A stretch of 64,000 nt of DNA from Kingdonia uniflora. Lineage: Eukaryota; Streptophyta; Magnoliopsida; Ranunculales; Circaeasteraceae. Numbering within the stretch: the first letter of the stretch is position 1; the number at the start of each line of letters is the position of its first letter. Below, one piece after another: positions 33,791 to 44,639 of the stretch. Below the pieces are notes generated by a model. That model did not search any database and had not been told where the DNA came from. It saw nothing but the letters and a program-made list of their open reading frames with translations. The translations under genes were made by a program, and so were the position numbers. The stretch is taken from positions 2,790,001 to 2,854,000 of the forward strand of contig JACGCM010001655.1 of the NCBI GenBank assembly GCA_014058105.1, written 5' to 3'.

Positions 33791-33899
33791 CTAGCTGCCT
33801 TTCGGGCTTCTCAGGGCTTGGCATTGCCTCCCCTAATTTGTAACTTTCTTTCATCAATTTAATCTTACTTTTTGCAAAAAAAGATATTAAGTTCGAACA

Positions 33900-35750
33900 A
33901 CGTCATTCAAAAAAAGGTCAGGCCGTTGCCGATTTTCTCGCAGATTTTCCTGTGGAAGATCCCGATTGGGAGGAACACGATCCTGACCTTACAAAAGATC
34001 CACCTGCCAAGCCCTTTGACGAATGAGCAAAATAGATTACAAGGAAAGGGTGAATACTTTTTACAGATGGTTCAGCAAGACCCGCATGGTCAGGAATTGG
34101 AATTGTACTAATTACCCCTTCTAGCGACATAATCGAGTAATCAATCCACTTAGATTTTGAAGCTTCCAACAATGTCACAGAGTACGAAGCTTTAATTCAT
34201 GGACTCGACTTAGCACTCGAGCTTGGCGTCCCTGAGCTATCAGTCTATACAGATTCCTTACTCATCGTTCACCATTACATAGAACAATATAAGAAGAATG
34301 ATAAGATGATTGAATATCTATCCCTCGATGCCGATAGGATGAACAAATTTACGAAAGTAACTCTTGACTATTTACCTCGAGGTGAGAATATACATATCGA
34401 TTATTTGACCGGGGTCTTGGGTAGATAAGCACGATATCTATAGATCAAAGTGATTTCAACTCCCAACATTGATCTCCATTTTATATGCACGATCAACACT
34501 GGGGGCGATGAAGAGGAAGACGACGATTGGAGGAATCTTTTTATCGCCTACCTCGGCCTGAATAACGAATGCGACGGGCCCCTTCCAACAAATCCAAAAG
34601 AGTACCGACAGTTAATCAAAAACTTGAAGCGTTATACAGTTCAAAATGGCCGTCTATATCGCCGCTTAGTAACATGGCCTTATCTCAAGTATTTCTCGAA
34701 GAAGAAAGCTGATATAATACTTAAAGAATTATATGAAGGAAGTTGTGGCTCCCATGCCGCAGGTCGATCACTTACAAATAGAGCAATTACACAAGGAGTA
34801 TTCTGCCCAATAATGCACAAGCAAGCAGAAGAGTACTCACACAAATGCGACACATGTCAACGACATGGTTACATGATATTATCCCCTGTACTCGAACTAC
34901 GTGCAAGTAAGGTATTCTGGCCATTCAAGCGGTTGACACTCGATCTCGTAGGAGAATATCCCAATACGCCAGGTAACCGATATTTCTTACTCGTGGCAAC
35001 AGATTATTTTACGAAATGGGTAGAAGCAGTTCCTCTTTGTTGAACTAGAGAATAAAAGGTCATATCTTTTATCTGGGAACACATTATCACACAGTTCGGA
35101 TTCCCCTACTTGATTCGGATAGATAACATGCCGCACTTTGTTAGAGAAAAGGTCGTGGCCTTCCTTAACAAACACAACATCATCCATTCTCCATCCAATC
35201 CATACTACCCGCAAGGCAATGGACATGCCAAAATTACCAACAAAACCATAGTGGATGGACTCAAGAAAATGCTTCAATCACACAAAAAAGGAAATTTAAT
35301 ACGGGAGCTTCCTCACGTCTTATGGGCATACCGTACTACACCAAGATAATTAACTGGTTATTCCCCTTCCTCCTGACTTATGGCGCAGAGGTTGTCATTC
35401 CAACAAAGTACCACTATCCTGTCAGAGATCAAGAGCTAACAGATGAAGAAAATGAGTTCGAGCTGGCCTGCAATTTAAACTGGATTTATAAAACTAAGGA
35501 AAGAGTTATTGCCAACCTAGGTCGATATCATCAAATGCTAACAAGTTCGTACAACATAAGAGTCCAAAGTCGTAAGTTCAAAATCAACGATCTCGTCCCC
35601 AGAGAAATCCTACAGAGCAGAAAAGAAGCACATGTTGTGAAGCACGCAAAAAATTGGGAAGGTCTTTTCCTCATCGTTAGACAAACTGACCTTGGATCGT
35701 ACTATCTTATGACAGAGCAAGGAGTTTGAATCCCAAATCCCTAGAATACT
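33900..35750 (+). pseudogene. Tat RNase H and integrase
   Basis: RNase H: ADFLADFPVEDPDWEEHD, then LFTDGSARPAWSGIGIVL, ASNNVTEYEALIHGLDLALE and VYTDSLLIVHHY, giving the expected D-E-D residues. Integrase: HKCDTCQRHG zinc finger, PFKRLTLDLVGEYP, ATDYFTKWVEAVPLC, IRIDNMPHFV (the second catalytic Asp; the usual D-N-G is D-N-M), and YYPQGNGHAKITNK holding a substituted position where the catalytic Glu is normally found (Q-x-E). It ends with WEGLFLIVRQTDLGSYYL. Stops at about 34,024, 34,138, 35,041 and 35,347 break the frame. Confidence 0.88.
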
Positions 35751-35950
35751 AGGCGATTGAAATGATATTATCGCTAAATCCCTAGTTTCTCCATTACAAA
35801 TTACTCTATTCTCGTTCTTTACATTCCAAAAGTGAGATTTTAATCTCTAACAGTGTACATTATATTCTACTCAATGAAAACTTCTAAGTTTTTTCCCACA
35901 TTACTCTCTACTCACATAGAATCTACTAAATCTCATAGATTAAAATAAAT

Positions 35951-36212
35951 GTAATACTAGCTTTCAATCGACAATCTATACATACATTGAAGCAAAGGTA
36001 ATACTAGCTTTCAATTGAACATCTATACAGATTAAAGCAAAGGTAATATTAGCTTTCAATCGAACATCTATACAGATTAAAGCAAATGTAATACTAGCTT
36101 TTAATCGGACATCTATACAGATTAAAGCAAAGGTAATACTAGCTTTCAATCGCCCATCTATACATATATCAGCGATTAAAACAAAGGTAATACTAGTTTT
36201 CAATCAATGATC
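35951..36212. repeat. 45-bp tandem array in the Tat element
   Basis: About five and a half units of 45-54 bp, each starting GTAATACTAGCTTTCAATCG and ending ..TTAAAGCAAAG. The two central units are the closest to each other. On the minus strand the unit is an open 15-residue repeat (LICIDVRLKASITFA), open only because 45 is a multiple of three. It sits right after pol. Confidence 0.9.
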
Positions 36213-36998
36213 TCTATTAGACATAAGATAAAGTAAGGTAAAACTAGATTTCATCTTTATACATGTCTACAACTACAAGTCACTTCTACAAGTTTTTTGC
36301 TTATGGGAGGTCAGCTGCACTTTCCCCTACTCAGGAGGTCGTTCAGCCATAAAATCTGGAGCTCGAGCAGTTACAACATTCTTACCTTGCTCTATTAATT
36401 TTACAGGTCGGGAATCTAACTCTATTTCCATTTTGTTCAAGCAATTTTCTCGATCTATATCAGTATTACAGATAGAACCTCAGAATGCCACATAGTTATG
36501 CAAGGTATCCCTTTTGAGCTCAAGCCTCTTTACTTCATCTATAAAATAACCAATGACAGTCATTAACTCCCTCGAATGCACCTCTTTCAGGCTAATATTC
36601 CCACGATCAAGCATGACTATCTCAGCGAACCGCTTTCTTAACCTCTGATAACGCTATCCCAAGTCCTTGTGTATAGTGTGGTCCAACCCTGCTCGTTTCC
36701 CTAAGCATTTTATCACCTCAGTTTGTTGCGCTTTTGTCCCCGCTGCTTTATCCAGCTCAGCTTTATTCATCGTCCTCAACTTTTCCAATTGAGCGCGAAG
36801 CTCCACTGACTCCTATTGCGTCACTTCCCCCAACACGACCCTTCTTTAGCAGCTCATCTTTCCTCTTGATCACCCCTTTTAATTCTTACTCTCTACGAAG
36901 AGCAACATCTAACTTATACTTTCTCTTTCTCTTAAACGTTCGTTTCCTCTCCTTACATGAGCTTAAACATGAACTACATCCGCCTCTAAGTCTTTAAT
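36213..36998. other. Tat internal region between the array and the antisense gene
   Basis: No conserved domain read on either strand. It may contain the last exon or 3' UTR of the antisense gene. Confidence 0.35.
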
Positions 36999-39900
36999 TC
37001 AAACTAATGGGTTAACCGTGTCATCCTTTGCAGTCGAGACCTCGGAGTCATTCTTTTTCTTCTTTGACCGCTCTCCAGCCTTAACCTTCTTGGCTCGCAA
37101 ATCGGTCATAGCCAAATTTGCATTTAACCTTGCAACCCTCTCATTTAGTTTGTTATACCATTTTTGGGCTAACCGAAGATCGATATCTTTAGCAGGCAAG
37201 GCCTTACTCAACTGCTTAACCACACTTTCAAAACTTGCTAGGTTAGTTCAACCTTTCTCAAGCTTGTTTACTTTCTTGATCATTTGACCCTTTAAATTAG
37301 CTACTCAGTTCCGTAACTCTTTTTCTATCGCTTCTAACGACCTGATGAGGTATTGAGCTACATCTTCTTCTTTACCTTTTACCATCAACAAGTCTATCTT
37401 GATTTTGAGCTTCGCTATTTCAGTATGTGCCTCCGTGAGCTCCCTTTGTACCTTTTCTATTTTAACATCTTTACCTTTGATCTGCCGGGTAAGGTCGTCC
37501 ATAGTAATTGTCGCCTTAACAAACTAGATCTGTACTTTGACATATTGATCATCCCTATCTTCAGATGCCTCTTTAATCCTATCAAACTCAGCCTCAAACT
37601 CATAATTGTATTGGAACGTCTATTGTTCGCTCAAGCGAACAGTCTCTAATTCGACCTGTATCATTGAGCTTGATTCAACAATACTTCATAGATATGATCA
37701 ATACATAATGCAGATAACTTTACAGATTTCTAACATATTTCTATTTCTAATATGCCAACAAGCTGAGATTATACTTCGACCTCAAGTTAAGAAGTTATCT
37801 CACAATAATGGCAATAACATCTATATCCTCTTTCAAGGTACACATTTTCTAGGTTATAATTTACTAACACTCTAAAATAGTATGAACATACTTGATTACT
37901 ATCGTTCCTAAATTTCTAACACATTTGTAATCAATATCTATCTTCTAACTTTACTTTGTAGCTCTAGAGTAACGCAGTATACAAGTCAAATATTTCTTAC
38001 TCTTTTCTAACCTGTAGCTCTGCTTATGAAGTCAACAGAGTTACTGAGGTATTTTTCTCCTTAGTGAGCTCATTCTCTAATTCCTCAATTTTGAGGCGCA
38101 TATCTTTAAGTTCCTACAAATAAATGTTTACAAACATCTCTTAGCCTATCCCAAATTTATTCTACAAATTAATGTACCATACACTTGCAGTTTTCAACCC
38201 ACACAAACAAACTCAAAATAAGTTTTTACTCTACCTTTTCATTATCTCCCTCACGGTTCTCTCAGTCAGTTATAGTAGATCGCATCCAACCCAGTAACCA
38301 CCCCTGGGAGAGAGCCGCCATCAACCTGAGGTTCCTCTTCCTCTTTGGCCTCTTCAACATATCGTCCCTCTATGATGGTATCGAGGTTGGCAACAGAGTA
38401 CCCCACTATGAGAAGTTGGTACCTAAGGCTGTCCCGAGCAGCTTTAACTTCCTCAATATTATTCTTCGCCTCATCTGCGAGCTTGAGTATCATCACCTGA
38501 TGAGAGTCCTTCACGAAAGCCAAACACTCCCTCTCCAAAGCTAAATCGGACTCCAGTTAAGCCATCTTCTTCTCGAGTTCGGCTCCCCTACCCTCGAGCT
38601 CAGTCCTTCCTTCCTCGAGCTCAAGGCAGATGCCCTTCAACATCCGAGCAACCTAAAATAGAAAAAGAAATATTTTTAGCTCGAAAACAAATGCAAAGTT
38701 CAAATATCACAGAGACATCAACTTACCACCCTGCTCAACTCCATTGTGCGGAAGCATTCAACTCTTCTATACACACTCAAGTTGCCGACCTCAGCTTGTT
38801 CTCCATGGCTAACAGCTTGCCTTCCATAGTAGGCTTGCTCTTCACAACCTTCACCCCACTCACAGCAGTAGGCGAATCCACCCTCATCTTTTTCGCATTC
38901 ACCTCGACCTCACCACTCACCGTAGTCCCAGAGGCCAAGCCACCCTTTACAACTTTCTTCTTTGAGTACATTTGAGCTAGCTTGCTCGAAGTAGTAATAT
39001 CGGATACTCTTCTCTGTCCGTTACAATTTTATTTACAGCTCCAGCGCCTGCCACTTGTCTCTTAGCTTAAGACTTTTGCACTTTCTCCAACCTGTTGTTC
39101 GCTCTTTTGTATCTGCTGATGCCAAGCTCTTTCAAGACAATCTCGAGCTGAACACCTTCTCGAACTACAATATCTATCAACGATTCTCTTCTCGGCACTT
39201 TAGATCGAGAACCTGCAACTCAACATCATAAATTGTTAAGCAAACACAAAACGTCCCTACAACTACAACATTTCGATATCATACACTATTACTTACTTTT
39301 CTTAAGGGTTTTATACATAAGATCCATGGGTTCCTCGTCCATTCTCTGAAGACAATCACCTTTTACCCATATCATATTATCGTTCCAGACTCGACTAGCT
39401 CAATTCAGATCGAAGAAGAATAGAGGTCTCGACGAACTAGAGGAGAAGTACGATCCTCCAGTCGCTGCATAGTATTTTACAGTGTAATACTGGAAAATAT
39501 TTATAAGAGTTATTCTCATCTCCCCCTCATTTTCCTTCCATAATCTATTCAGATTATCACAAGCATTGATCACCTCCCACATATTTCCATTCAGTTGAGC
39601 AGGACATGCCTCTATGGTATTTAGAATACCCTTAACAAGATTGATAAGAGGCAACATCAGTCCGTATTCCAATTGAGAAAGTTAGCACAAAAATCCCTGA
39701 TCCATGTCGCTTTGAACATTCCCATCAAAATATATCAATTTTTATACTCTCCTCACCGTTTTCTTCAATTATAGGTCGGGCAACAAGAAGAAATATTCTT
39801 CCCCACTTGCCACAGTATAGCCCTTAAACGACCTCCCAGCGTGTTCTACGACATTAGCCCATTTCCCACCTTAATTATTTTTTATTTTACAAAATTCTTT

Positions 39901-40050
39901 GAATACATTAAACTTTGGAGGATAGTATAACAAATCGTCAGAGAAATTTGGAAATTGTACAAGTTGTACATCGTCCTCCCCCTCTGAATCTACATCTACA
40001 ACTTCTATATTTGTAAACTCACTCATACGACCAGAGGTCGACGTCTCCAT
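36999..40050 (-). pseudogene. Spliced antisense gene of the Tat element (Transposase_28-like plus coiled coil)
   Basis: Read on the minus strand, a protein starts at 40,050 (METSTSGRMSEFTNIEV, acidic). It continues with a stretch at 39,690-39,300 (LEYGLMLPLINLV, CPAQLNGNMWEVI, WNDNMIWVKG) resembling the plant 'putative gypsy-type transposon' (Transposase_28) domain. A Lys-rich part at 39,210-38,777 and a long heptad-rich coiled coil (38,652 down to 36,999) follow. Introns with clean signals can be read: 39,213-39,296 (GTAAGT...GCAG), 38,653-38,726 (GTAAGT...TTAG), 37,656-38,011 (GTTAGA...ACAG), and one ending at 38,114. Several stops show decay. Neighbours are the sense pol upstream and the 3' LTR downstream. 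The function of such proteins is not known to me. Confidence 0.65.
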
Positions 40051-40955
40051 ATTAGGTAAAACCTACATATCAGATTTAGGCTTAAAGATGAGACTTATTT
40101 TTATAACATATTCTCATCGCGCCTCAACCTACATACAGGTCCAGGTATTCAGTTAATTTTCTCAATCATTATCATTTGTCTATACTTTAACATATACACA
40201 TCTATCCTACACATACACATCTATCATCATATACATACATCATATACATATATCACTTTTCATGAAAATCAAACAGGTTTTTCAATAGTTTACTATAAAT
40301 AGCAAAAATTTCAAATTTTAAAAACCCACAAAAATCATAATTTCCATTTCAAACTTCACAATCACAAAATCATAACTTAATCACTAACCTTCAACGTCTA
40401 AGTACGAGTTAGGAACAACACCCAATCCCTCTTTCACTACGGCACCGTGCACCCATTGTCTTGATTCTGCCTCTACAACCTACTCCTTCCTTCTACGATG
40501 ATTGCTTTCGTCTAATCTCTCACTTGAATCTCTGTAACTTACTATCTTTTCTCTCCCTCTATTTTTTCATTTTTCTGAATTTGATAAACATTTGAATGAG
40601 AAAGATTAACTATTATTTATATTTTTTCTCTCTAACTGCTGGCAGTTATTGGGCCTAGCACAAGCTGCCATTGATTTTAGAACTGAGGCGTCCCTTTCAT
40701 AATTAATGTCAGACGTTTCGTACCTTTTCGATGAAAATGCCTTCCTATCATTATCTCACATCCTATATTTTAATATACTTTTCTCTCTTCTACCCAAATC
40801 TCTCTCAGTCATTTCCAATGTTATAACATTTGAAAATTCAAATTTCTATTCACACAAATTTCTAACAACATTTACAACAAAACGGGAACAAATTCAAAAG
40901 AAACATTTTACCTATATTCACTTTCCAGTTATTCGATCTAACTCAATTTACTCAC

Positions 40956-41246
40956 TCATACATAATCACACATGAAACACCCAAGATTCCCTAGAGCACA
41001 AGACTTAATCAGTTCGCCCTTAGCCATCCTATCATCTTCTTCAACAATCTTTTCCACAACAATCTGCCTTACAACAACTTTTCGAGCTGCAGGTTCTAAA
41101 ATCACTTTACGGAATATCTCTGAGTAAAAGTGACGCCCAACCTCATAATCTAACAGCCCGAAGATCCTCTCCCACACTTCAATAATTTTTATTGTTAGGT
41201 TCCCCTCTGACGCATGACGAGCTCCTTGAGACCGAGTCCTCACCAT
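40956..41246 (-). pseudogene. Possible upstream antisense ORF in the Tat element
   Basis: 96 codons starting MVRTRSQGARHASEGN, basic at the start and rich in Val, Arg and Glu later (VVVRQIVVEKIVEEDD). The family is not recognised. It lies 0.9 kb upstream of the main antisense gene and on the same strand, so it could be an upstream exon or a separate small ORF. Confidence 0.3.
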
Positions 41247-42256
41247 TTTATTTTTTTCCTCTTCTCTGCATTACATCTCCATATTATTTATACACATCTT
41301 GGAGATAACATCACATCGCCCACCTTCCGTACATGGTAAACTATATCTACTCCACTTTTCCATAACTGAAAGCCCTAAGATCATGCTATAAAGTTATTTA
41401 AACTTATCTTTCAACATCGACCTCATTAAAATTTGCCCATCACCTTTTTGAGCTAACTTTCACAATACCTCATAGTTCGAGGTTTATTTACTATACATTC
41501 TATTCTACAAAAGATTGGTCTTCCAGCTTATTTCTTCATACTTTATCAGTTTGATATTCATACCACACATTTCTATTTTTACATCTTTAACAGTTCGACT
41601 AATAATAATTATTTATAGTTCACTTTCTAAACATTACATTTTCATACCCCAACATATTTTTCTTTTAGTTTGATTTAACTACTAATTGTTAATTCGATCT
41701 ATCAACACAATTTTTGCACAAATATCTTTTTCATCAACTCAAATATTAATTACATAATACTTTATAGAGAACAAGTTTTTTAGATATTTCTACAGATCGA
41801 TCTACATGTTATATTACATTTTAATTTTTAAACATTGTTTCATTCTGAAACTCTTCTATAAGAAAGGTTCATGCAATGGTTGTCACATATCTTGAGCACA
41901 CCTCTAACACCATTTACTTCTACAAGAAACTAAGGAAGCTAGTGGTACAGTGCCTGAACCAACCTTCAACAGGAGATACTCCTTCACGAAATAGAATGAT
42001 GATTATGTAGAATAAGATTTCCAATCTCTGTCTTCCTTCTCCACCACCACCGTCTCTTCCTTCATAACCTCCGTCAGCTTCGAGTTGGTAGAGATTAAAG
42101 GAGGCCTCAATTTAGAACCCGATCCCTCGCAGAATATCAACAGTACTTTTTGTTATGTACATCGGCCTCCACATTTGCCTCCTCAACCTTGTCATCCACC
42201 AACAGGCGAAGGCATATCCGACGCTGCTCCCCAAACAGAATCACATAATAGAACCT

Positions 42257-42574
42257 CTACATGTGGTAGTAATCATCCTCAGCTTCAACCACTTCCTCCT
42301 CCGTCATACTGTGGTAAGTTGGTGGTACTAGAATGGGCGTCGGCATCTCCCGAGCTTGGTTGCCAAAGTAGCACAACTGTAACCTTTGAAATTCAGCAGC
42401 CACCCTCTCTTCATACACCTGCCGCCTGGCCTTCATCATGTTCAAAATAGAGTATAGCATAAGATATTCACAACAACTGGGTACTTTCACAAAGATGACA
42501 GATGCAGCAATACAGGTACTATTTATATCAAACCCATATTCAATGCGAAGAAACATTTTTAAAGCAGTCATCAT
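42257..42574 (-). pseudogene. Possible antisense ORF near the Tat 3' LTR
   Basis: 105 codons. The second half (MKARRQVYEERVAAEFQRL, then MTEEEVVEAEDD) is charged and looks helical, more protein-like than chance. The family is not recognised. Confidence 0.3.
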
Positions 42575-42778
42575 TCAAATAACAACTTATCTGGGAACCC
42601 CAAACGTCAAATACATCAATCTTTTCCACCATCATAAATGTCATATACATACTTCCATAAAGAAATACTGAGTACCCAACCAGTCAAATTCCTCATCAAT
42701 ACATCATAACTTTCCAACTTCCTACACCAACAATCAAAATATTTTTTCTTAACCAAAGCCACCCGTGCCTTCAGTTGC

Positions 42779-42795
42779 GGGGGGGGGGGGGGGGG
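42779..42795 (+). other. Homopolymer polypurine tract of the Tat element
   Basis: A run of 17 G, separated by CAAT from the start of the 3' LTR: the position expected for the plus-strand primer site. Confidence 0.8.
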
Positions 42796-42799
42796 CAAT

Positions 42800-43388
42800 T
42801 GTAGGGGCCTATCCCTCGACCTAGTTCAGACTCGAACTATTTCAATATCAAACTCACACATTACACACGTGACATGTATAATTAGTATTGACACCTAGAC
42901 CACGAACTGATAAAGAATGTGGATCGAGCACTACAACAAAATATAAACAAGTCAAAGACACCTGGCTCCCACGAACTAACAGTTACACATTCAACTACCA
43001 CTTATCTCATTATCAGGAGATCATGTTTTTACACGATAATGAGCTACAAGTAAAGTCTATATAAAGAAAAAAAAATTAGAGGAGAAAATGACCAGATTTT
43101 CTAGATTCTAACACAGGAATTTCTAGATTTTAAACACCAAATAAAAAAATATCTCAAGATCAAGCATTTCTAGTTCAAGAGATTATTTGTAATAAGATAT
43201 CATCCTCAAAAAATAAAAGTTATAGCTACTAAACCCTCAACTCGAGGTCATAGTTTGTTACCTATTCAAAAGTTTTATACACTAAATCACTTGTACCACT
43301 TCTTGCATTACACAAATTATTGTCACAGGTACATTTGGTGTAAGATATAATTTTGAGCTATTTCGAGCTACGGAATTAGGTTATTATA
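42800..43388 (+). repeat. 3' LTR of the Tat element
   Basis: Begins TGTAGGGGCCTATCCC, ends GGTTATTATA, and is followed by GGTAT (one mismatch to the AGTAT before the 5' LTR). Slightly longer than the 5' LTR because of small indels, including an extra GAGCTATTTC near 43,355. Confidence 0.92.
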
Positions 43389-43393
43389 GGTAT

Positions 43394-43911
43394 ATTAAGC
43401 AATAGAAAAAATAAGTGATTTTCAGGCAATTTGAGCAAAACAATCCAACGGTAGAATCAAGCCTATTTTAAGGTTATAACTACAGACATTCATCATGTCT
43501 AAACATGTACAAGGATTTCAACTCATAGTATGATTCTTCTTTTAGTAGTATAAATTTATGTAGAAATAAAATCCACTTGATAACGAGGAGAAAGAAAATG
43601 TTCACCGTATCTTAACAATACTAGTTAATTTGACATGGGTGATACATTCGTCTCTCACCCGCGCCTAACCTAGCCTATTTTAGTTAGATAGTTGATAAAG
43701 TTATTCTAATATTTTGTTTCCTATATTGTTGGGTTAGTAGGATTGTGGGAGATCTTTTATGAGAGATCTAAGGAATAAACTAGGGCATTAATAAAAAAAA
43801 ATAAACAATAAATGCAAAGTATTTACTATATTAACAATAAATAAGAATAATACTTATGAGGCCTAAACATATTCTCAAATTACATTTTATACATTTTACT
43901 TTCAAAAACTA
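43394..43911. other. Intergenic, nothing recognised
   Basis: AT-rich sequence between the Tat element and the MITE at 43.9 kb. No coding remnant. Confidence 0.4.
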
Positions 43912-44237
43912 TCTATTGACCCCTAATTTTAAAGTTTTTTGCATTTTGTAACCTAAAACTTCAAATTAAATGCCCAGTTTACTCTAGATTTTGGCTTCTT
44001 TGCCCACATAGCAAAATTTATTATTTTACGTTAATAAAATTTTTCCTTTTGCCTTTAACATATCTAACAAATATATTAATCGAGGAATGTGATCTCAAAC
44101 TTCCAACATTTAGAGCTCAATAAATATATAAATAAATATATGAAATAAACTTTTCCTACCCGCAATAAAGAGTAGACCTACAATTCAAGATGGATCCTAA
44201 CTCTTACATGTTGCAAAAAAAATAAAAAAAAATAAAA

Positions 44238-44285
<48 letters not shown>

Positions 44286-44632
44286 GAAAGTCCATGGTGT
44301 AAATCAAGGTCATTAAAATAATAAATCCCACAAGATTTAATGGCTAAAAGAGTTTGTTTTGTGTGTTAAATGAGTACAATGAGTTTGTAATGGAGAAGAT
44401 ACATTGCCAGGCCACACTATGTGTACATAGAGCGCGCATAATTTATTTTACAAGGTTTTGTAATCAATTTATTGCAGTGGGAAAGATAAAATTAGGGGTA
44501 AAACGGGCAATTTTCAAGTTTCAGGTTATATTATGAAATTGAAATTTGAGATAAGGGTCCTCTGAAAGTTTTTAAAACTTCAGGGTACCAATTGTAATTT
44601 TAAACTTATTTTGGGGCCTATAGATCAATTTT
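43912..44632. mobile_element. MULE-like MITE with degenerate long inverted ends
   Basis: The left end (ACCCCTAATTTTAAAGTTT..., then AACCTAAAACTTCAAATT and GCCCAGTTTACT) is mirrored at the right (complement of GGTAAAACGGGC, TTTCAAGTTTCAGGTT and GGGGCCTATAG). These 'AACCTRAAACTT..GCCCRTTTWACC' termini occur in many plant Mutator-type MITEs. The middle is AT-rich, includes the (TA)n run and has no coding sequence. Confidence 0.5.
44242..44281. repeat. (TA)n microsatellite
   Basis: About 20 uninterrupted TA units inside the MITE-like element. Confidence 0.95.
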
Positions 44633-44639
44633 TTTTTAA

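Larger units (their letters stand above)
40051..42778. other. Tat internal region between antisense gene and 3' LTR
   Basis: AT-rich. It holds two short minus-strand frames (listed separately) and otherwise no recognised domain. The promoter of the antisense gene would be expected here. Confidence 0.4.
32255..43388 (+). mobile_element. Tat-lineage Ty3/gypsy retrotransposon with antisense gene
   Basis: An 11.1-kb element with LTRs of 578 and 589 bp. It has a primer site (TGGCACCATCTATGGG) right after the 5' LTR, a 17-G purine tract before the 3' LTR, and a near-perfect target duplication (AGTAT/GGTAT). The internal order is gag remnant, RNase H of the second (archaeal-like) type, integrase, a 45-bp tandem array, and then about 5 kb with an antisense gene. 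Protease and the main RT are missing, so it is non-autonomous. A long region between pol and the 3' LTR is characteristic of the Tat group. It lies intergenically between the TGT and FAM91 genes. Confidence 0.9.
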
